Source: an uncultured Elusimicrobia bacterium (lineage in GTDB: Bacteria; Elusimicrobiota; Elusimicrobia; Elusimicrobiales; UBA9959). Taken from it: a stretch of DNA of 64,000 bases. The stretch lies in assembly GCA_903889965.1 (NCBI GenBank), contig CAISZM010000030.1, positions 1-64,000 of the forward strand, written 5' to 3'. The number at the start of each line of letters is the position of its first letter. Position 1 is the stretch's first letter. Positions 33,720-42,467 of this stretch are shown here, in pieces. Made by a program: the position numbers and the translations under genes. The notes beneath the pieces are model-generated. The model searched no databases. It saw only the letters and a program-made list of their open reading frames with translations, and had not been told where the DNA came from.

Positions 33720-35576
33720 ATGAGAGAAACCTCCTGCCGCGCGCGCGGAGCCATAACCCTGTTTTCCGGCCACGCTACCCTGATCAATATCGCGAAACGC
33801 CTCTTCCTAGCCGGTTCCGTTTTCCTTCCGTCTTTAGCCCAGGCCCAGTCCTGGCCGCCCGATATGATCCTCGCCTCGGCCGCGGCCCTGCCGCGGACCT
33901 CACCGGCTTACCAGGAACAGTCCTCCGGCATAAAGGCGGGCCAGAACAGCCTGGCCGATTACCTCGCGAACACCAAACCATGGCTGGCCATCGCCGCCAA
34001 TTCCGAACAGCGCCAGCCGGTCTATTTTGGACGGCGGCCCCGGGAAATAGAATTGGGCCTGGGCGGCTCGGCGAACGGCATACCCCCCTCGCTGAAGAAC
34101 GAAGGCGAGCGCCAGATAAATGAGATCAGGCGCGCCATGCTGAAAAAAAAGCTTATCTCGCCCCGCGAAGCCGTCGAAATAGAGGGCTGGCCGGTGCGCG
34201 ACGACCACGGCATGCTTACGTGGGCCTTCGCCACATGGAAGCGGGGGTCTTCCGGGGCGCGGGCCTGGCTTGACGTTAAGCTGCCGGGATCGGAGAAGCT
34301 GGCGCCCTTCCTGCCGGAATTCCTCCACCCTTCCTCGCGCCGCGACCGATCAAAGCTTTTCGCTGACGTACTTGAGTATAAGGACCTCTACCAGAAGCCC
34401 CTGTTCGGCGATGCTATCTGGGTGGACCAGAAAGGCCGCGTACAAAGCCTCTGGCTGCCGCCTGACAGCCGGGCGGATTTCGCCGCGGGCGAGGCCGCCT
34501 CCAGGCTTACCGCGGTAGTCCTGCCGCAACCCGCGCGCTTTGACGGCGCTCCGGTCTCCTATAAGATCCTGTCACAGGGCGGTTCCGTACAATGGCCCGC
34601 CTCGCTTAAATGGGGCGCGCCCCCGGCGGCGCCGGCTTCCGCGGGGCTTTCGGATGTTAAAATATCCGCGTGGCCAGCCGATTTCACCGAGTCTTACAGA
34701 AAGGACGTCATGCTCCTTGCCGGAGAGATCAACGCCGTGTTCCCCATGAGCAAACGACAGGCGCGCTTCGTAAAAAAGAACAATATAGAGCCCTCTAACC
34801 AGCTGGACGCGATGATCTCCTATCTCCAGGAAAGGTACGCGCTCCTGGGTATAGCTTCTCACAGGCAGGATTTCACCTGGAGGGGTGAGAAGCAGACCAA
34901 CCTGGTAGCGGTCATACCGGGCGCCGACCACAGCAGGCCCATACTGATGGCCGACCACATAGACACGGCTTTTTGCGAGGACGTCTTCGGGTCCGGGGGC
35001 AGGAGGGTTTCCGCTCCGGGGGCCGACGACAACATGTCCGCGGCCGCGACGCTGCTGCGCGCGGCGGAGATATTCAAAGGACGCAAACTGGCCAGGGATA
35101 TCTGGCTGGTTCACCTGACCGGCGAGGAATTCCCGGCCGACGATCTGGGCGCCAGGTATTTTATAAGCAGCCTCCTCTCCTCGAAGACGGACATAGGCGG
35201 TTTGGTCCTTATGGATATGATCGGCTGGCGCCAGGGGAAGGACCCTGTGTTCCAGATAAGCGCCGGCGAATCAGCCGAATCGCTGGGAATGGCCCAGGTG
35301 GCCGTGAAGGCGGCGCAGGATTTCCAGGGCCTTTCCCCGGCCCTGCGCACGCGCTTCGACCCCAAAAGCTATCTTTACAATACCGACGGCCTGATCTTCT
35401 CGGACGCGGGTTTTCCCGTTATACTTTTCAACGAGCATCTTAACTCCGCCGAGAACATCTCCCGCCCCGGCTACCACGACACCACCGACACCTCGGCCCG
35501 CATAGACTGGGAATACGCCACCGGCATCGCTAAAATAGCGATCACCACCGCTGCGCGCCTCGCCGGGATGCAGTAA
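33720..35576 (+). CDS. Secreted M28-family zinc aminopeptidase-like protein with a novel N-terminal half
   Basis: From the ATG at 33720 this is 618 residues; an ATG 42 bp upstream is also possible. A signal peptide (LFLAGSVFLPSLAQAQ) directs it out of the cytoplasm. The C-terminal ~270 residues carry the M28 zinc ligands and catalytic residues in order: ADHIDTAF, PGADDNMSAA, LTGEEFPADD, LVLMDMIGW and GYHDTTDTS. M28 enzymes release N-terminal amino acids. The first ~300 residues match nothing I recognise and may be an inhibitory or binding region. The gene stands alone on the plus strand, with a noncoding stretch after it. Confidence 0.83.
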   Translation: MRETSCRARGAITLFSGHATLINIAKRLFLAGSVFLPSLAQAQSWPPDMILASAAALPRTSPAYQEQSSGIKAGQNSLADYLANTKPWLAIAANSEQRQPVYFGRRPREIELGLGGSANGIPPSLKNEGERQINEIRRAMLKKKLISPREAVEIEGWPVRDDHGMLTWAFATWKRGSSGARAWLDVKLPGSEKLAPFLPEFLHPSSRRDRSKLFADVLEYKDLYQKPLFGDAIWVDQKGRVQSLWLPPDSRADFAAGEAASRLTAVVLPQPARFDGAPVSYKILSQGGSVQWPASLKWGAPPAAPASAGLSDVKISAWPADFTESYRKDVMLLAGEINAVFPMSKRQARFVKKNNIEPSNQLDAMISYLQERYALLGIASHRQDFTWRGEKQTNLVAVIPGADHSRPILMADHIDTAFCEDVFGSGGRRVSAPGADDNMSAAATLLRAAEIFKGRKLARDIWLVHLTGEEFPADDLGARYFISSLLSSKTDIGGLVLMDMIGWRQGKDPVFQISAGESAESLGMAQVAVKAAQDFQGLSPALRTRFDPKSYLYNTDGLIFSDAGFPVILFNEHLNSAENISRPGYHDTTDTSARIDWEYATGIAKIAITTAARLAGMQ

Positions 35577-35945
35577 ACCCGGCGCCGGTCCGCGCGATAG
35601 ATAGGTAATTTTCCTAAAAACTAGGCGTCAGGATTTAGCCTGGATACTGGCCAGCCATGGGGTTGCCCATTCCGCCGCGCAGGAACCGTTGCGCGGTTCC
35701 CCCCGAAGCGGCCGTCTGATACGCATAGCGCCTGTCACGGCACCTGCACAAGCATTGGCTCCAGAGCAACCCCATGGCTGGCCCTCGTCTGTTTTACCTG
35801 CGGATGCACAGTTTTCCGGCTGACTATCGATATTTACCCACAGGGAACCAGGATGGACTTTGCAGGCTTGCGTCGTCAATGGACACAACCACAGGACCCC
35901 GACCGCGCTATATTGCGGATCACTTACCCAAAGTTGGATATCTGA
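35577..35945. other. 369-bp stretch without a convincing gene
   Basis: No ORF here shows a ribosome site, family motif or signal peptide. The 86- and 76-codon ORFs on the two strands cover each other and look random. The main structure is the 135-bp inverted-repeat element listed separately. Short stem-like pairs also flank it on the left (AGG...CCT and AGGC...GCCT around 35605-35643). Confidence 0.6.
35649..35783. repeat. 135-bp element bounded by perfect 18-bp inverted repeats
   Basis: The left arm GGCCAGCCATGGGGTTGC (35649-35666) is exactly the reverse complement of the right arm (35766-35783). Between the arms are a perfect 7-bp hairpin GGAACCG/CGGTTCC (35682-35688 with 35694-35700) and a weaker GCCGT/ACGGC pair (35711-35715 with 35737-35741). 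There is no clear target-site duplication and no transposase. It could be a miniature mobile element, a structured RNA, or a paired transcription stop. Confidence 0.65.
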
Positions 35946-36581
35946 TCAATTTGTGGGTGTTAGGGCCGAAGGAAAGTTTTCCAGGTGGGTTTTTCCGCTT
36001 ATGAAGACCGCAAGCCGCTCGTTGTTCCAGACCTTGCCGCCCCTGTCCTCATAATCGCGCCAGCGCTCCATAAGTTCTGAAACAGGGATATAAGTGTAGC
36101 CCGTGCCGATGGCGGGGTCCATGAAATACGCGTACTTCGCGTCGAGCGCCGTCAGAACCACATAGTGGCCGTCCTCGCGCCTCCGGCTCCATGGCAGGCC
36201 GGGCTTGTCAGGCCAGGCCTGGATGTCCAGTATTACCGTATCGCCGCGCACCAGCGAAGCCCTGAGATCTTCAATAGTGACGCCTTCCCTGAAATAGGCT
36301 TTCAGGCCGAATTTTTCAGCGCCCTTTACCAGCCCCTGAGGAGGCGCGCCGTCCAAGGGACGGGTTTCCGTAACATCCAGCAATTCCCCCTCCCGGCCGT
36401 CGTAAACCCGCCAGTAGAAAAGCGTTGAGAGAAGCGCCGCCGCCCCGCACGTATAATCCAGTGATTGGCGGACTATCGGGACCGGCAGCGCGTTGCCGGG
36501 CAGGGCGTGACGCTCCGCGCTCCCGCGGGCGCAGGCCGCAAGTGACGGCAGGGCGGCCATGATCAATATCAGCTTATGCAT
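35946..36581 (-). CDS. C39-like peptidase lipoprotein
   Basis: This 211-residue protein has a lipobox (LPSLAAC) after a short hydrophobic start, so it should be lipid-anchored. The C39-type papain fold is indicated by the cysteine in DYTCGAAALLS, the histidine in EDGHYVVLTALD and the aspartate in YFMDPAIG. C39 domains cut leader peptides at double-glycine sites when part of ABC transporters. Stand-alone secreted relatives have less certain targets. It is the last gene of a three-gene unit after a P1-family peptidase and a POT transporter, with a 16-bp gap. It may process peptides in the envelope before uptake. Confidence 0.8.
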   Translation of the reverse strand: MHKLILIMAALPSLAACARGSAERHALPGNALPVPIVRQSLDYTCGAAALLSTLFYWRVYDGREGELLDVTETRPLDGAPPQGLVKGAEKFGLKAYFREGVTIEDLRASLVRGDTVILDIQAWPDKPGLPWSRRREDGHYVVLTALDAKYAYFMDPAIGTGYTYIPVSELMERWRDYEDRGGKVWNNERLAVFISGKTHLENFPSALTPTN

Positions 36582-36597
36582 TCTGGCGCATCTCCGA

Positions 36598-37893
36598 TCA
36601 GTCGTCGATATTCCCGATGGATCTGTGAATAGGTTTTATGACGAGGAATATCAGACAGGCCGCGAGGGCGGCTATGCCCACCTGCAGCATGAAAAAACTG
36701 CTTTTGGGTATCTGCTCCCACAATCCGCCGACCTGCCCGGATATGTAATTGCCGGCGAAATAGGACATGAACCATACACCCATAAGCATGGAGACGAAAC
36801 GCGGGGGCGCGAGCTTGGTCACCAGCGACAAGCCTATGGGGGAAAGGTACAGCTCGCCCACCGCCATCAGGAAAATGCAGCTGAGAAGATACCAGGGCGC
36901 GACTTTGCCGGTGTGCGCCGCTATCCTGGCCGCAAAGACCATCGGGACGAAGCAAATGGCCAGGAACACGCAGCCTATGGCCATTTTGGCTATACTGGTG
37001 GGCTCCTTGTCTTTCCTGGACTGCCAGGCCCAGAAAGCGCACAGCGTAGGGGTCATAAAGAATATTACGGCGGAATTGACCGACTGGAACCACGAGGCGG
37101 GAATTTCCCACAATCCCCCCAGAACGGTCCGGCGGGTGTAATCATCGGCCCAGAGAGAAAGTGTATTGCCTTCCTGCTCATAGGGTATCCAGAAAAGGAT
37201 ATTAAGGGCGCACAGAGCGAGCAGCGCCCATATCCGCTTTTTCTCTTCCGGGGTGAGAGGAGGGTGCACGATCTTTTCCCCCCTGTGTTTTGTTATTTCG
37301 TCGGAAGCCAGATATTTCTGCCCCCAGATATATATCACAAGCCCTATAAGCATGCCGACGCCGGCCGCGCCGAAGCCGTAATGCCAGCCGTATCGTTCGC
37401 CCAGCGTGCCGCAGATCAGCGGCGACAGGAAAGCGCCGACATTGATGCCCAGGTAAAAGATGTTGAAAGCGCGGTCCCGCCTGTGGTCATGCTCGTGGTA
37501 AAGGCTGCCGACCTGCGTCGAGATGTTGGGCTTTAAGGCGCCGTTGCCGATTATTATGCAGATAAGCGCGGGGAAGAAAAGAGATTCGAAGGCCATGAAG
37601 AAATGGCCCAGGGCCATGATGACCCCGCCGATGATGACCATTTTCTTCTGCCCGAACCATTTGTCCGCCAGGATGCCGCCGAAAAACGGCGTAAAATAGA
37701 CGAAACCGGTGTAAAGGCCGTAGATATTGGAGGCCTTCCCCTGGGTGAACATCAGCTGCTTCATCATGTAGTAAACCAAGATGGCGCGCATGCCGTAAAA
37801 CGAGAAACGCTCCCACATTTCGGTGGCGAACAGGATATAGAGACCCTTGGGATGCCCGAAAAGGTCATTGCTCGTATTGTTTATGGCGTCCAT
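36598..37893 (-). CDS. POT family proton-coupled oligopeptide transporter
   Basis: This 431-residue polytopic protein has the POT proton-coupling motif ExxER in LFATEMWERFSFYGMRAIL and the family segment GNGALKPNISTQVGSLY. I count about 12 membrane spans. POT transporters carry di- and tripeptides into the cell with protons. It is slightly shorter than E. coli DtpA-type proteins. It starts one base after the stop of the P1 peptidase gene, so an importer and a cytoplasmic peptidase are made together. Confidence 0.92.
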   Translation of the reverse strand: MDAINNTSNDLFGHPKGLYILFATEMWERFSFYGMRAILVYYMMKQLMFTQGKASNIYGLYTGFVYFTPFFGGILADKWFGQKKMVIIGGVIMALGHFFMAFESLFFPALICIIIGNGALKPNISTQVGSLYHEHDHRRDRAFNIFYLGINVGAFLSPLICGTLGERYGWHYGFGAAGVGMLIGLVIYIWGQKYLASDEITKHRGEKIVHPPLTPEEKKRIWALLALCALNILFWIPYEQEGNTLSLWADDYTRRTVLGGLWEIPASWFQSVNSAVIFFMTPTLCAFWAWQSRKDKEPTSIAKMAIGCVFLAICFVPMVFAARIAAHTGKVAPWYLLSCIFLMAVGELYLSPIGLSLVTKLAPPRFVSMLMGVWFMSYFAGNYISGQVGGLWEQIPKSSFFMLQVGIAALAACLIFLVIKPIHRSIGNIDD

Positions 37894-37894
37894 A

Positions 37895-39016
37895 TTATTT
37901 TTTCACCGCCTTAAGCCCCGCCGCGCCCGCCAGAAGCAGCCGCAAACGGTCATGCGGAATGGCGTAGATGGTATTCCCGTCGCGCCCCACGGAGGTCCGG
38001 GCGGCCAGCATCGAATTCAGAACGGCTTCTTCCGCGGCGTCCGCCGCGGCTTCAAAAAGCGGGTCGATAAAGAAATCCGAAAGAAGGCTTAATTTATGAA
38101 CGGGCTTCACGGGGCGATGAGCCACGCGGTTGGCGGTAGAAAAAGCCATGGCGACGTCCCCGCTGGAATGCATGGATACCGCGCCGGTGCGCACCACGCC
38201 CAGCATGGCCCTTTTCGCAAGCCTGGACAACTGCCTCGAATCCAGCGGCGCATCGGTGGCGACCGCCACGGTTATGGAGCCGTCCTTCCATTCCAGGGGC
38301 TTAAGGTCCGTTATTTCCAGCCCGACGGCTACGCCGTTGACGCGCAATTGATGCCGCTTGCCGTGATTCGAGTTCAACAGCACGGCCACCGTATAGCCGC
38401 CGGCCTTTCGCGGCAGCCGCCTGGAGGAGGTGCCTATACCTCCCTTAAATTCGTACGTCACCATGCCGGTTCCGGCGCCCACCCCCCCCTCTGCGACCGA
38501 ACCGGGGGACGCGTTCTCTAAAGCGGACAGGACATGCCGGCGTTTCACGTGCCGGCCGCGTATATCGTTCAAGGTGCTGTCGTCGCACTCCATGACGACC
38601 GGCGTCATGGTATCGTCGGATATCCCTATGCGCGGATATTTGGAAAGCATGTAATCAACCATGGCCGCCTGCACGTCCCCTACGTTCAGCGTGTTGGTGA
38701 AAGCTATGGGAGTTTCCAGGACACCGGATTCCGCGAGCCACATGAGCCCGGCGGCCTCGCCGTTACCGTTAAGGACGAAACTGCCCGCCGCTAGTTTGGA
38801 CCGCCACAGGTCGCCGGCGGCGGGAATTATTACCGTAACGCCGGTGCGCACGGGCCCCCTGCCGGGTTTCATCCTGCCGCTGCCGTGGGAGAGCGTGACG
38901 TGTCCGACCCTGACGCCCCTGACGTCGGTAATAGCGTTATGCCCTCCGGAGGGATAGCGGCCGATGTTTATTCCGAAGTCGCGGGCGCGCAGCGCTGTTC
39001 TTGATTTTTTTGTCAT
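37895..39016 (-). CDS. P1 family peptidase (DmpA/S58 type)
   Basis: I start at the ATG at 39016 (373 residues), which has a well-spaced GGAG; the ORF-track TTG start lacks one. The protein shows the DmpA fold signatures AITDVRGVRVGHVTLSHG and the self-cleavage/nucleophile region GGIGTSSRRLPRKAGG. Family members mature by cutting before the nucleophile (Ser or Thr), then act as aminopeptidases on small peptides, amides or beta-peptides. No signal peptide is visible, so it should act in the cytoplasm on peptides brought in by the adjoining POT transporter. Confidence 0.9.
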   Translation of the reverse strand: MTKKSRTALRARDFGINIGRYPSGGHNAITDVRGVRVGHVTLSHGSGRMKPGRGPVRTGVTVIIPAAGDLWRSKLAAGSFVLNGNGEAAGLMWLAESGVLETPIAFTNTLNVGDVQAAMVDYMLSKYPRIGISDDTMTPVVMECDDSTLNDIRGRHVKRRHVLSALENASPGSVAEGGVGAGTGMVTYEFKGGIGTSSRRLPRKAGGYTVAVLLNSNHGKRHQLRVNGVAVGLEITDLKPLEWKDGSITVAVATDAPLDSRQLSRLAKRAMLGVVRTGAVSMHSSGDVAMAFSTANRVAHRPVKPVHKLSLLSDFFIDPLFEAAADAAEEAVLNSMLAARTSVGRDGNTIYAIPHDRLRLLLAGAAGLKAVKK

Positions 39017-39094
39017 ATTTTCTCCGGCGTTCAAGTATGCCGCCGGCCGTTTCCGGGCCGTCGGCCGCAGTACAGGCGGGGCGCTGCCGCCGGC

Positions 39095-39946
39095 CTATTT
39101 TCTTTCGCTGGGCCTGATCTCGTAAGTCTTCAGGTTGCTTTCGGTTATCGTGGTCCCTTCGGAAATAAGCCCTTCGGCCTTTAGATGCTCGACGGCGAAA
39201 ATGGGCACGGTTTTTAAAGTGACGAAATCCTTGCCCGTCGCCTCCCCAAGCAGCCCGATCGGGCGGTTGGTGCAGCTGTTTTTGAAGGTGTTATAGTATT
39301 CATGCGTGGGCATGACGGATTCCCGTATGGCGGCTTCGAGCATCTTCACCTTCTGCGCCATGGTTATGTGCAGGGGATAGATATCCAGCGGGCGCTTGCT
39401 GTAAGTAGCCTCGTAATCGGCGAAACTGGTCCAGGTGTTGAGGTCCCACAGCAACGGGTAATGGTCCTGCACGCCGAGCGTCAGAGGCCTGTACTTCTCG
39501 CCGTGCTTCTGCCAGGCTTCCACGCTCACGATCAGGCCTTTCAAGTTCCGCCCCTTCTGGTCCACCATGCCGCCCTTTTTGAACGCGAAGAGCAGGAAAC
39601 TGTGGCCGATATGTCCGCCTTCATAGCCCCAGTAAGCCTCGTCCAGCTGGCCGGCGTTAATGGACATCGTGTCCCAATCCCACACATAGTCGCCTGTCTC
39701 TTCGCCCCGTATGCCCTGTATGACATAGGTGCCGCCGGAGCCGGCAAGCTGCGTCGCCGGCCGCTGGCTATTGTCGTACTGGGAATATTTGTCTACCGGG
39801 GTGACCCCGGACGTAAGGTCGGGGACCGATACCGCCACATCCCTGGCGCCGGCTATAACCCCGCTTATATCGGTATTGAATTCCTGGGCTGAAACCGCCC
39901 CCGCCGCGAACATCAGCGCGTATACCGCGTATATTATGTTCTTCAT
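39095..39946 (-). CDS. Secreted DUF4105-like protein
   Basis: This 283-residue protein has a clean signal peptide (NIIYAVYALMFAAGAVSAQ) behind a strong AGGAGG site. Conserved-looking blocks are GHIGHSFLLFAFKKGG and EYYNTFKNSCTNRPIGLLG. The His-Ser and Asn-x-Cys-Thr elements recall DUF4105, the N-terminal periplasmic domain of Lnb-like proteins, which has a cysteine-peptidase-like fold. This is a motif-level resemblance only. The gene stands between the topA terminator and the P1 peptidase unit. Its function is unknown. Confidence 0.6.
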   Translation of the reverse strand: MKNIIYAVYALMFAAGAVSAQEFNTDISGVIAGARDVAVSVPDLTSGVTPVDKYSQYDNSQRPATQLAGSGGTYVIQGIRGEETGDYVWDWDTMSINAGQLDEAYWGYEGGHIGHSFLLFAFKKGGMVDQKGRNLKGLIVSVEAWQKHGEKYRPLTLGVQDHYPLLWDLNTWTSFADYEATYSKRPLDIYPLHITMAQKVKMLEAAIRESVMPTHEYYNTFKNSCTNRPIGLLGEATGKDFVTLKTVPIFAVEHLKAEGLISEGTTITESNLKTYEIRPSERK

Positions 39947-40159
39947 GTACCTCCTGATTATTATCCCGTTCCCGCTTTAGTTTGCTGCGCCGCCAGCCCT
40001 TCAACGGGCGGGCTATATTCCGGCACATATACTTTACCATGCGGGACGGCCGCCGGCATGAGAACAAAGGCCCGGGAAAACAAAAATAAAGACCCATGCC
40101 GGGCTAGGACTTATGAGCCCGAATCTTCCGCTATTGCGGGGGTTGAACGGGATGGGGGC

Positions 40160-40193
40160 AAAAAAAAAGCCCGGGCTGGCTGCCCGGGCTTTT
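40160..40193 (-). terminator. Rho-independent terminator after topA
   Basis: A 12-bp stem (40165-40176 with 40182-40193, core GCCCGGGC) has a 5-base loop. On the minus strand it continues into a run of at least five T. It starts 17 bp after the topA stop codon. The remainder of the 263-bp gap to the next gene holds only a weak CGGGCT/AGCCCG pair and the ribosome site of the DUF4105-like gene. Confidence 0.93.
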
Positions 40194-40209
40194 CGCCGCC
40201 TTTGAGGCT

Positions 40210-42372
40210 TCAGGCCGGCTTGTTCCTGGAGCTTATCAGCCTTTCCACCTCTTCCGGTGTCGGCTGTTCTATATTCCGGCATTTAGGGAATCCGGAGCAG
40301 GCCAGGAAATAGCCGCGCGCGCTCTTGCGGAGCAGCATGGCGTTCTTATTGCACTTGGTGCAGATCTTCTCCGTCTTTATGGGCGCGAAATACTCCTGTT
40401 TGTTGCCTTCCTTATCCAGCGGCATTTTGCCTTTGCATTTGGGGAAACGGGAACAGGAGAGATATTTGCCGAAGCGGCTCTCGCGCTGTACCATCAGGCT
40501 GAGGCACAGGGGGCATTTTTCGTTGGTTTTCACAACGTTCGGGCGGGACTTGGTCATGTCCTTTTCCGCCTTGGCCAGTTCTACCGCGAAAGGCCCGTAA
40601 AAATCCCGCATGAACTTGACCCAGTCCATGTTGCCGTCGGCTATATCGTCCAGCTTGTCCTCTATGGAAGCGGTATAGGATATCTCCATGATATCCTTGA
40701 AGAAATCCTTCAGCTTCTCGGTGACCAGGGCGCCCAGCTCTGTGATAAGGAGCTTGCGGTCCTTCTCCCTGTTTATATAGCCGCGGTCAATAATGTTCTT
40801 TATGATGGCCGCGTAAGTCGAGGGACGGCCTATGCCGTGCTTCTCCAGGGTCTTTATGATGCTGGCCTCGTTGTAGTTCGGCGGCGGACTGGTCTTGTGC
40901 GCCTTGGTGGAAACGTCCTTCAGGGTTACAATGTCGCCCTCTTTCAGCGGCGGCAGTGAGGCCTGGCCTTCCTCGTCCTCGCCGGCCACCTCAACTTCCT
41001 TCTCTTCCATGTAGATCTTAAGGTAGCCTTCGAATTTCACCGTGCGCCCGCTGGTGCGCAGCACTGCGCGGCCCTTATCGTCCGAGAACTCCACGCTGAG
41101 CGAGTCAAAAATGGCCTCTTCCATCTGGCTTGCCATGAAACGGCGCCAGATCAGGTCGTAAAGCTTGGCCTGGTCCGAGTTCAGAAAACTCGCCACTTCC
41201 TCGGGCCTTTTGTAAGCCGCGGTGGGATGTATGGCCTCGTGGGCTTCCTGGGCGCCCTTCACCTTCTTAAGGTACATGGGCGGCTTGGCCGGGCAGAATT
41301 CCTTGCCGTAGGTTTCGGTGATGAACTTCGCGGCTTCTTTCTGCATTTCAGCGCTGACATTAAAAGAGTCCGTGCGCATATAAGTGATGAGGCCGGAGCG
41401 CTCGCCGCCCATCTCCACGCCTTCGTAAAGGCTCTGGGCCGTCTTCATGGTGCGGTCCGAGGAAAAACCAAGCTTGTTATATGCGTCCTGCTGCAGCGTG
41501 CTGGTGATGAAAGGAGGCTTCGGCTTCTGGCGAACGGCCTTGGCCTCCACCTTTGAAACCGTAAGCGTTGAATTGCGCAGGTGCGTGGCCGCCTCCACAG
41601 TATCCTCTATCTTCTTGAAGACGGAAGTCTTGTAGCGGTAATCCTCGGCGAAAAGCTTCAGCAGCACTGTCTGCTCCACCGCGGCGCCTTCCCAGCGCAC
41701 GAGCTTAGAGTCGAAATCCCTGGAATCGCCCTTCGCCAGCTTGGTGTCGACAGTATAATAGTCCTCTTCTTTGAAGGCGGCTATCTCTTTGGCGCGCTCG
41801 GCTATGAGCCGCACCGTTACCGACTGCACGCGCCCGGCCGAAAGGCCGCTCTTTATCTTGGACCAGAGCAGCGGCGAAAGCTTGTAGCCCACTATGCGGT
41901 CTATGATGCGGCGGGACTGCTGGGCATTGACCAGCGCCATGTCCAGGTCGCGGGGGCTCTTGAGGGATTCCTCGATCGCGGCCTTGGTGATCTCGTGGAA
42001 ACTGATGCGTTTAAAACCCGCCTCGGACTTGATAACCTCGCTCAGGTGCCAGCTGATGGCCTCGCCTTCGCGGTCGGGGTCGGTTGCCAGGTAGATAACG
42101 TCCGCGTTCCTGGCCAGGAGATTGAGTTCCGCTATTATCTTCTTGGCGCGCTCGACGGGCACGTACTTGGGTTCGAAATTGCCCTTTACGTCCACGCCCA
42201 GTTCGTCCTTCGGCAGGTCACGCACGTGTCCATAGGAGCTCCGTACGATATAATCGGAGTCAAGGAAGCGGCTTATGGTCTTTTCCTTGGTCGGAGACTC
42301 GACTATGACAAGGTGCTTCTTACCGGTTTTCACCGGCTTGGGGGCTTTTTTAGGTATGGTTTTTTCTGGCAT
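40210..42372 (-). CDS. topA: DNA topoisomerase I
   Basis: I start at the ATG at 42372 (720 residues) rather than 13 codons upstream. The longer start would lie on top of a TATAAT element. The Toprim domain opens with HLVIVESPTKEKTISRFL. The catalytic tyrosine is in GLITYMRTDSFNVS. Two C-terminal zinc ribbons follow: CPLCLSLM to CSRFPKC, and CTKCNKNA to CSGFPKC. The enzyme relaxes negative supercoils by single-strand passage. It follows dprA, a common bacterial neighbour, and ends at a strong terminator. Confidence 0.97.
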   Translation of the reverse strand: MPEKTIPKKAPKPVKTGKKHLVIVESPTKEKTISRFLDSDYIVRSSYGHVRDLPKDELGVDVKGNFEPKYVPVERAKKIIAELNLLARNADVIYLATDPDREGEAISWHLSEVIKSEAGFKRISFHEITKAAIEESLKSPRDLDMALVNAQQSRRIIDRIVGYKLSPLLWSKIKSGLSAGRVQSVTVRLIAERAKEIAAFKEEDYYTVDTKLAKGDSRDFDSKLVRWEGAAVEQTVLLKLFAEDYRYKTSVFKKIEDTVEAATHLRNSTLTVSKVEAKAVRQKPKPPFITSTLQQDAYNKLGFSSDRTMKTAQSLYEGVEMGGERSGLITYMRTDSFNVSAEMQKEAAKFITETYGKEFCPAKPPMYLKKVKGAQEAHEAIHPTAAYKRPEEVASFLNSDQAKLYDLIWRRFMASQMEEAIFDSLSVEFSDDKGRAVLRTSGRTVKFEGYLKIYMEEKEVEVAGEDEEGQASLPPLKEGDIVTLKDVSTKAHKTSPPPNYNEASIIKTLEKHGIGRPSTYAAIIKNIIDRGYINREKDRKLLITELGALVTEKLKDFFKDIMEISYTASIEDKLDDIADGNMDWVKFMRDFYGPFAVELAKAEKDMTKSRPNVVKTNEKCPLCLSLMVQRESRFGKYLSCSRFPKCKGKMPLDKEGNKQEYFAPIKTEKICTKCNKNAMLLRKSARGYFLACSGFPKCRNIEQPTPEEVERLISSRNKPA

Positions 42373-42387
42373 GGCGATATCTATGAT

Positions 42388-42393
42388 ATTATA
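42388..42393 (-). promoter_or_regulatory. Candidate -10 element for topA
   Basis: A perfect TATAAT lies 16 bp upstream of the chosen topA ATG on the minus strand, in AT-rich sequence. No convincing -35 is present at 16-18 bp. If used, the transcript would have a leader of only about 9 nt, and no Shine-Dalgarno sequence is seen. Confidence 0.4.
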
Positions 42394-42467
42394 TTCCGTC
42401 TTATAAGGCAAAAGCTGGCGGCAATGACGGCCGGGACAAGAGCCCCTTCCGGCCGCCTCTCTCCCAC

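Noticed and set aside
35649-35783. Integron attC site
   Set aside because: The inverted arms do not carry the RYYYAAC...GTTRRRY core in the required order, and no integron integrase is present; the nearby recombinase looks like Xer.
35628-35888. 86- and 76-codon ORFs in the stretch after the M28 peptidase
   Set aside because: They overlap each other on opposite strands and run across the inverted-repeat element. They lack ribosome sites and resemble no family.
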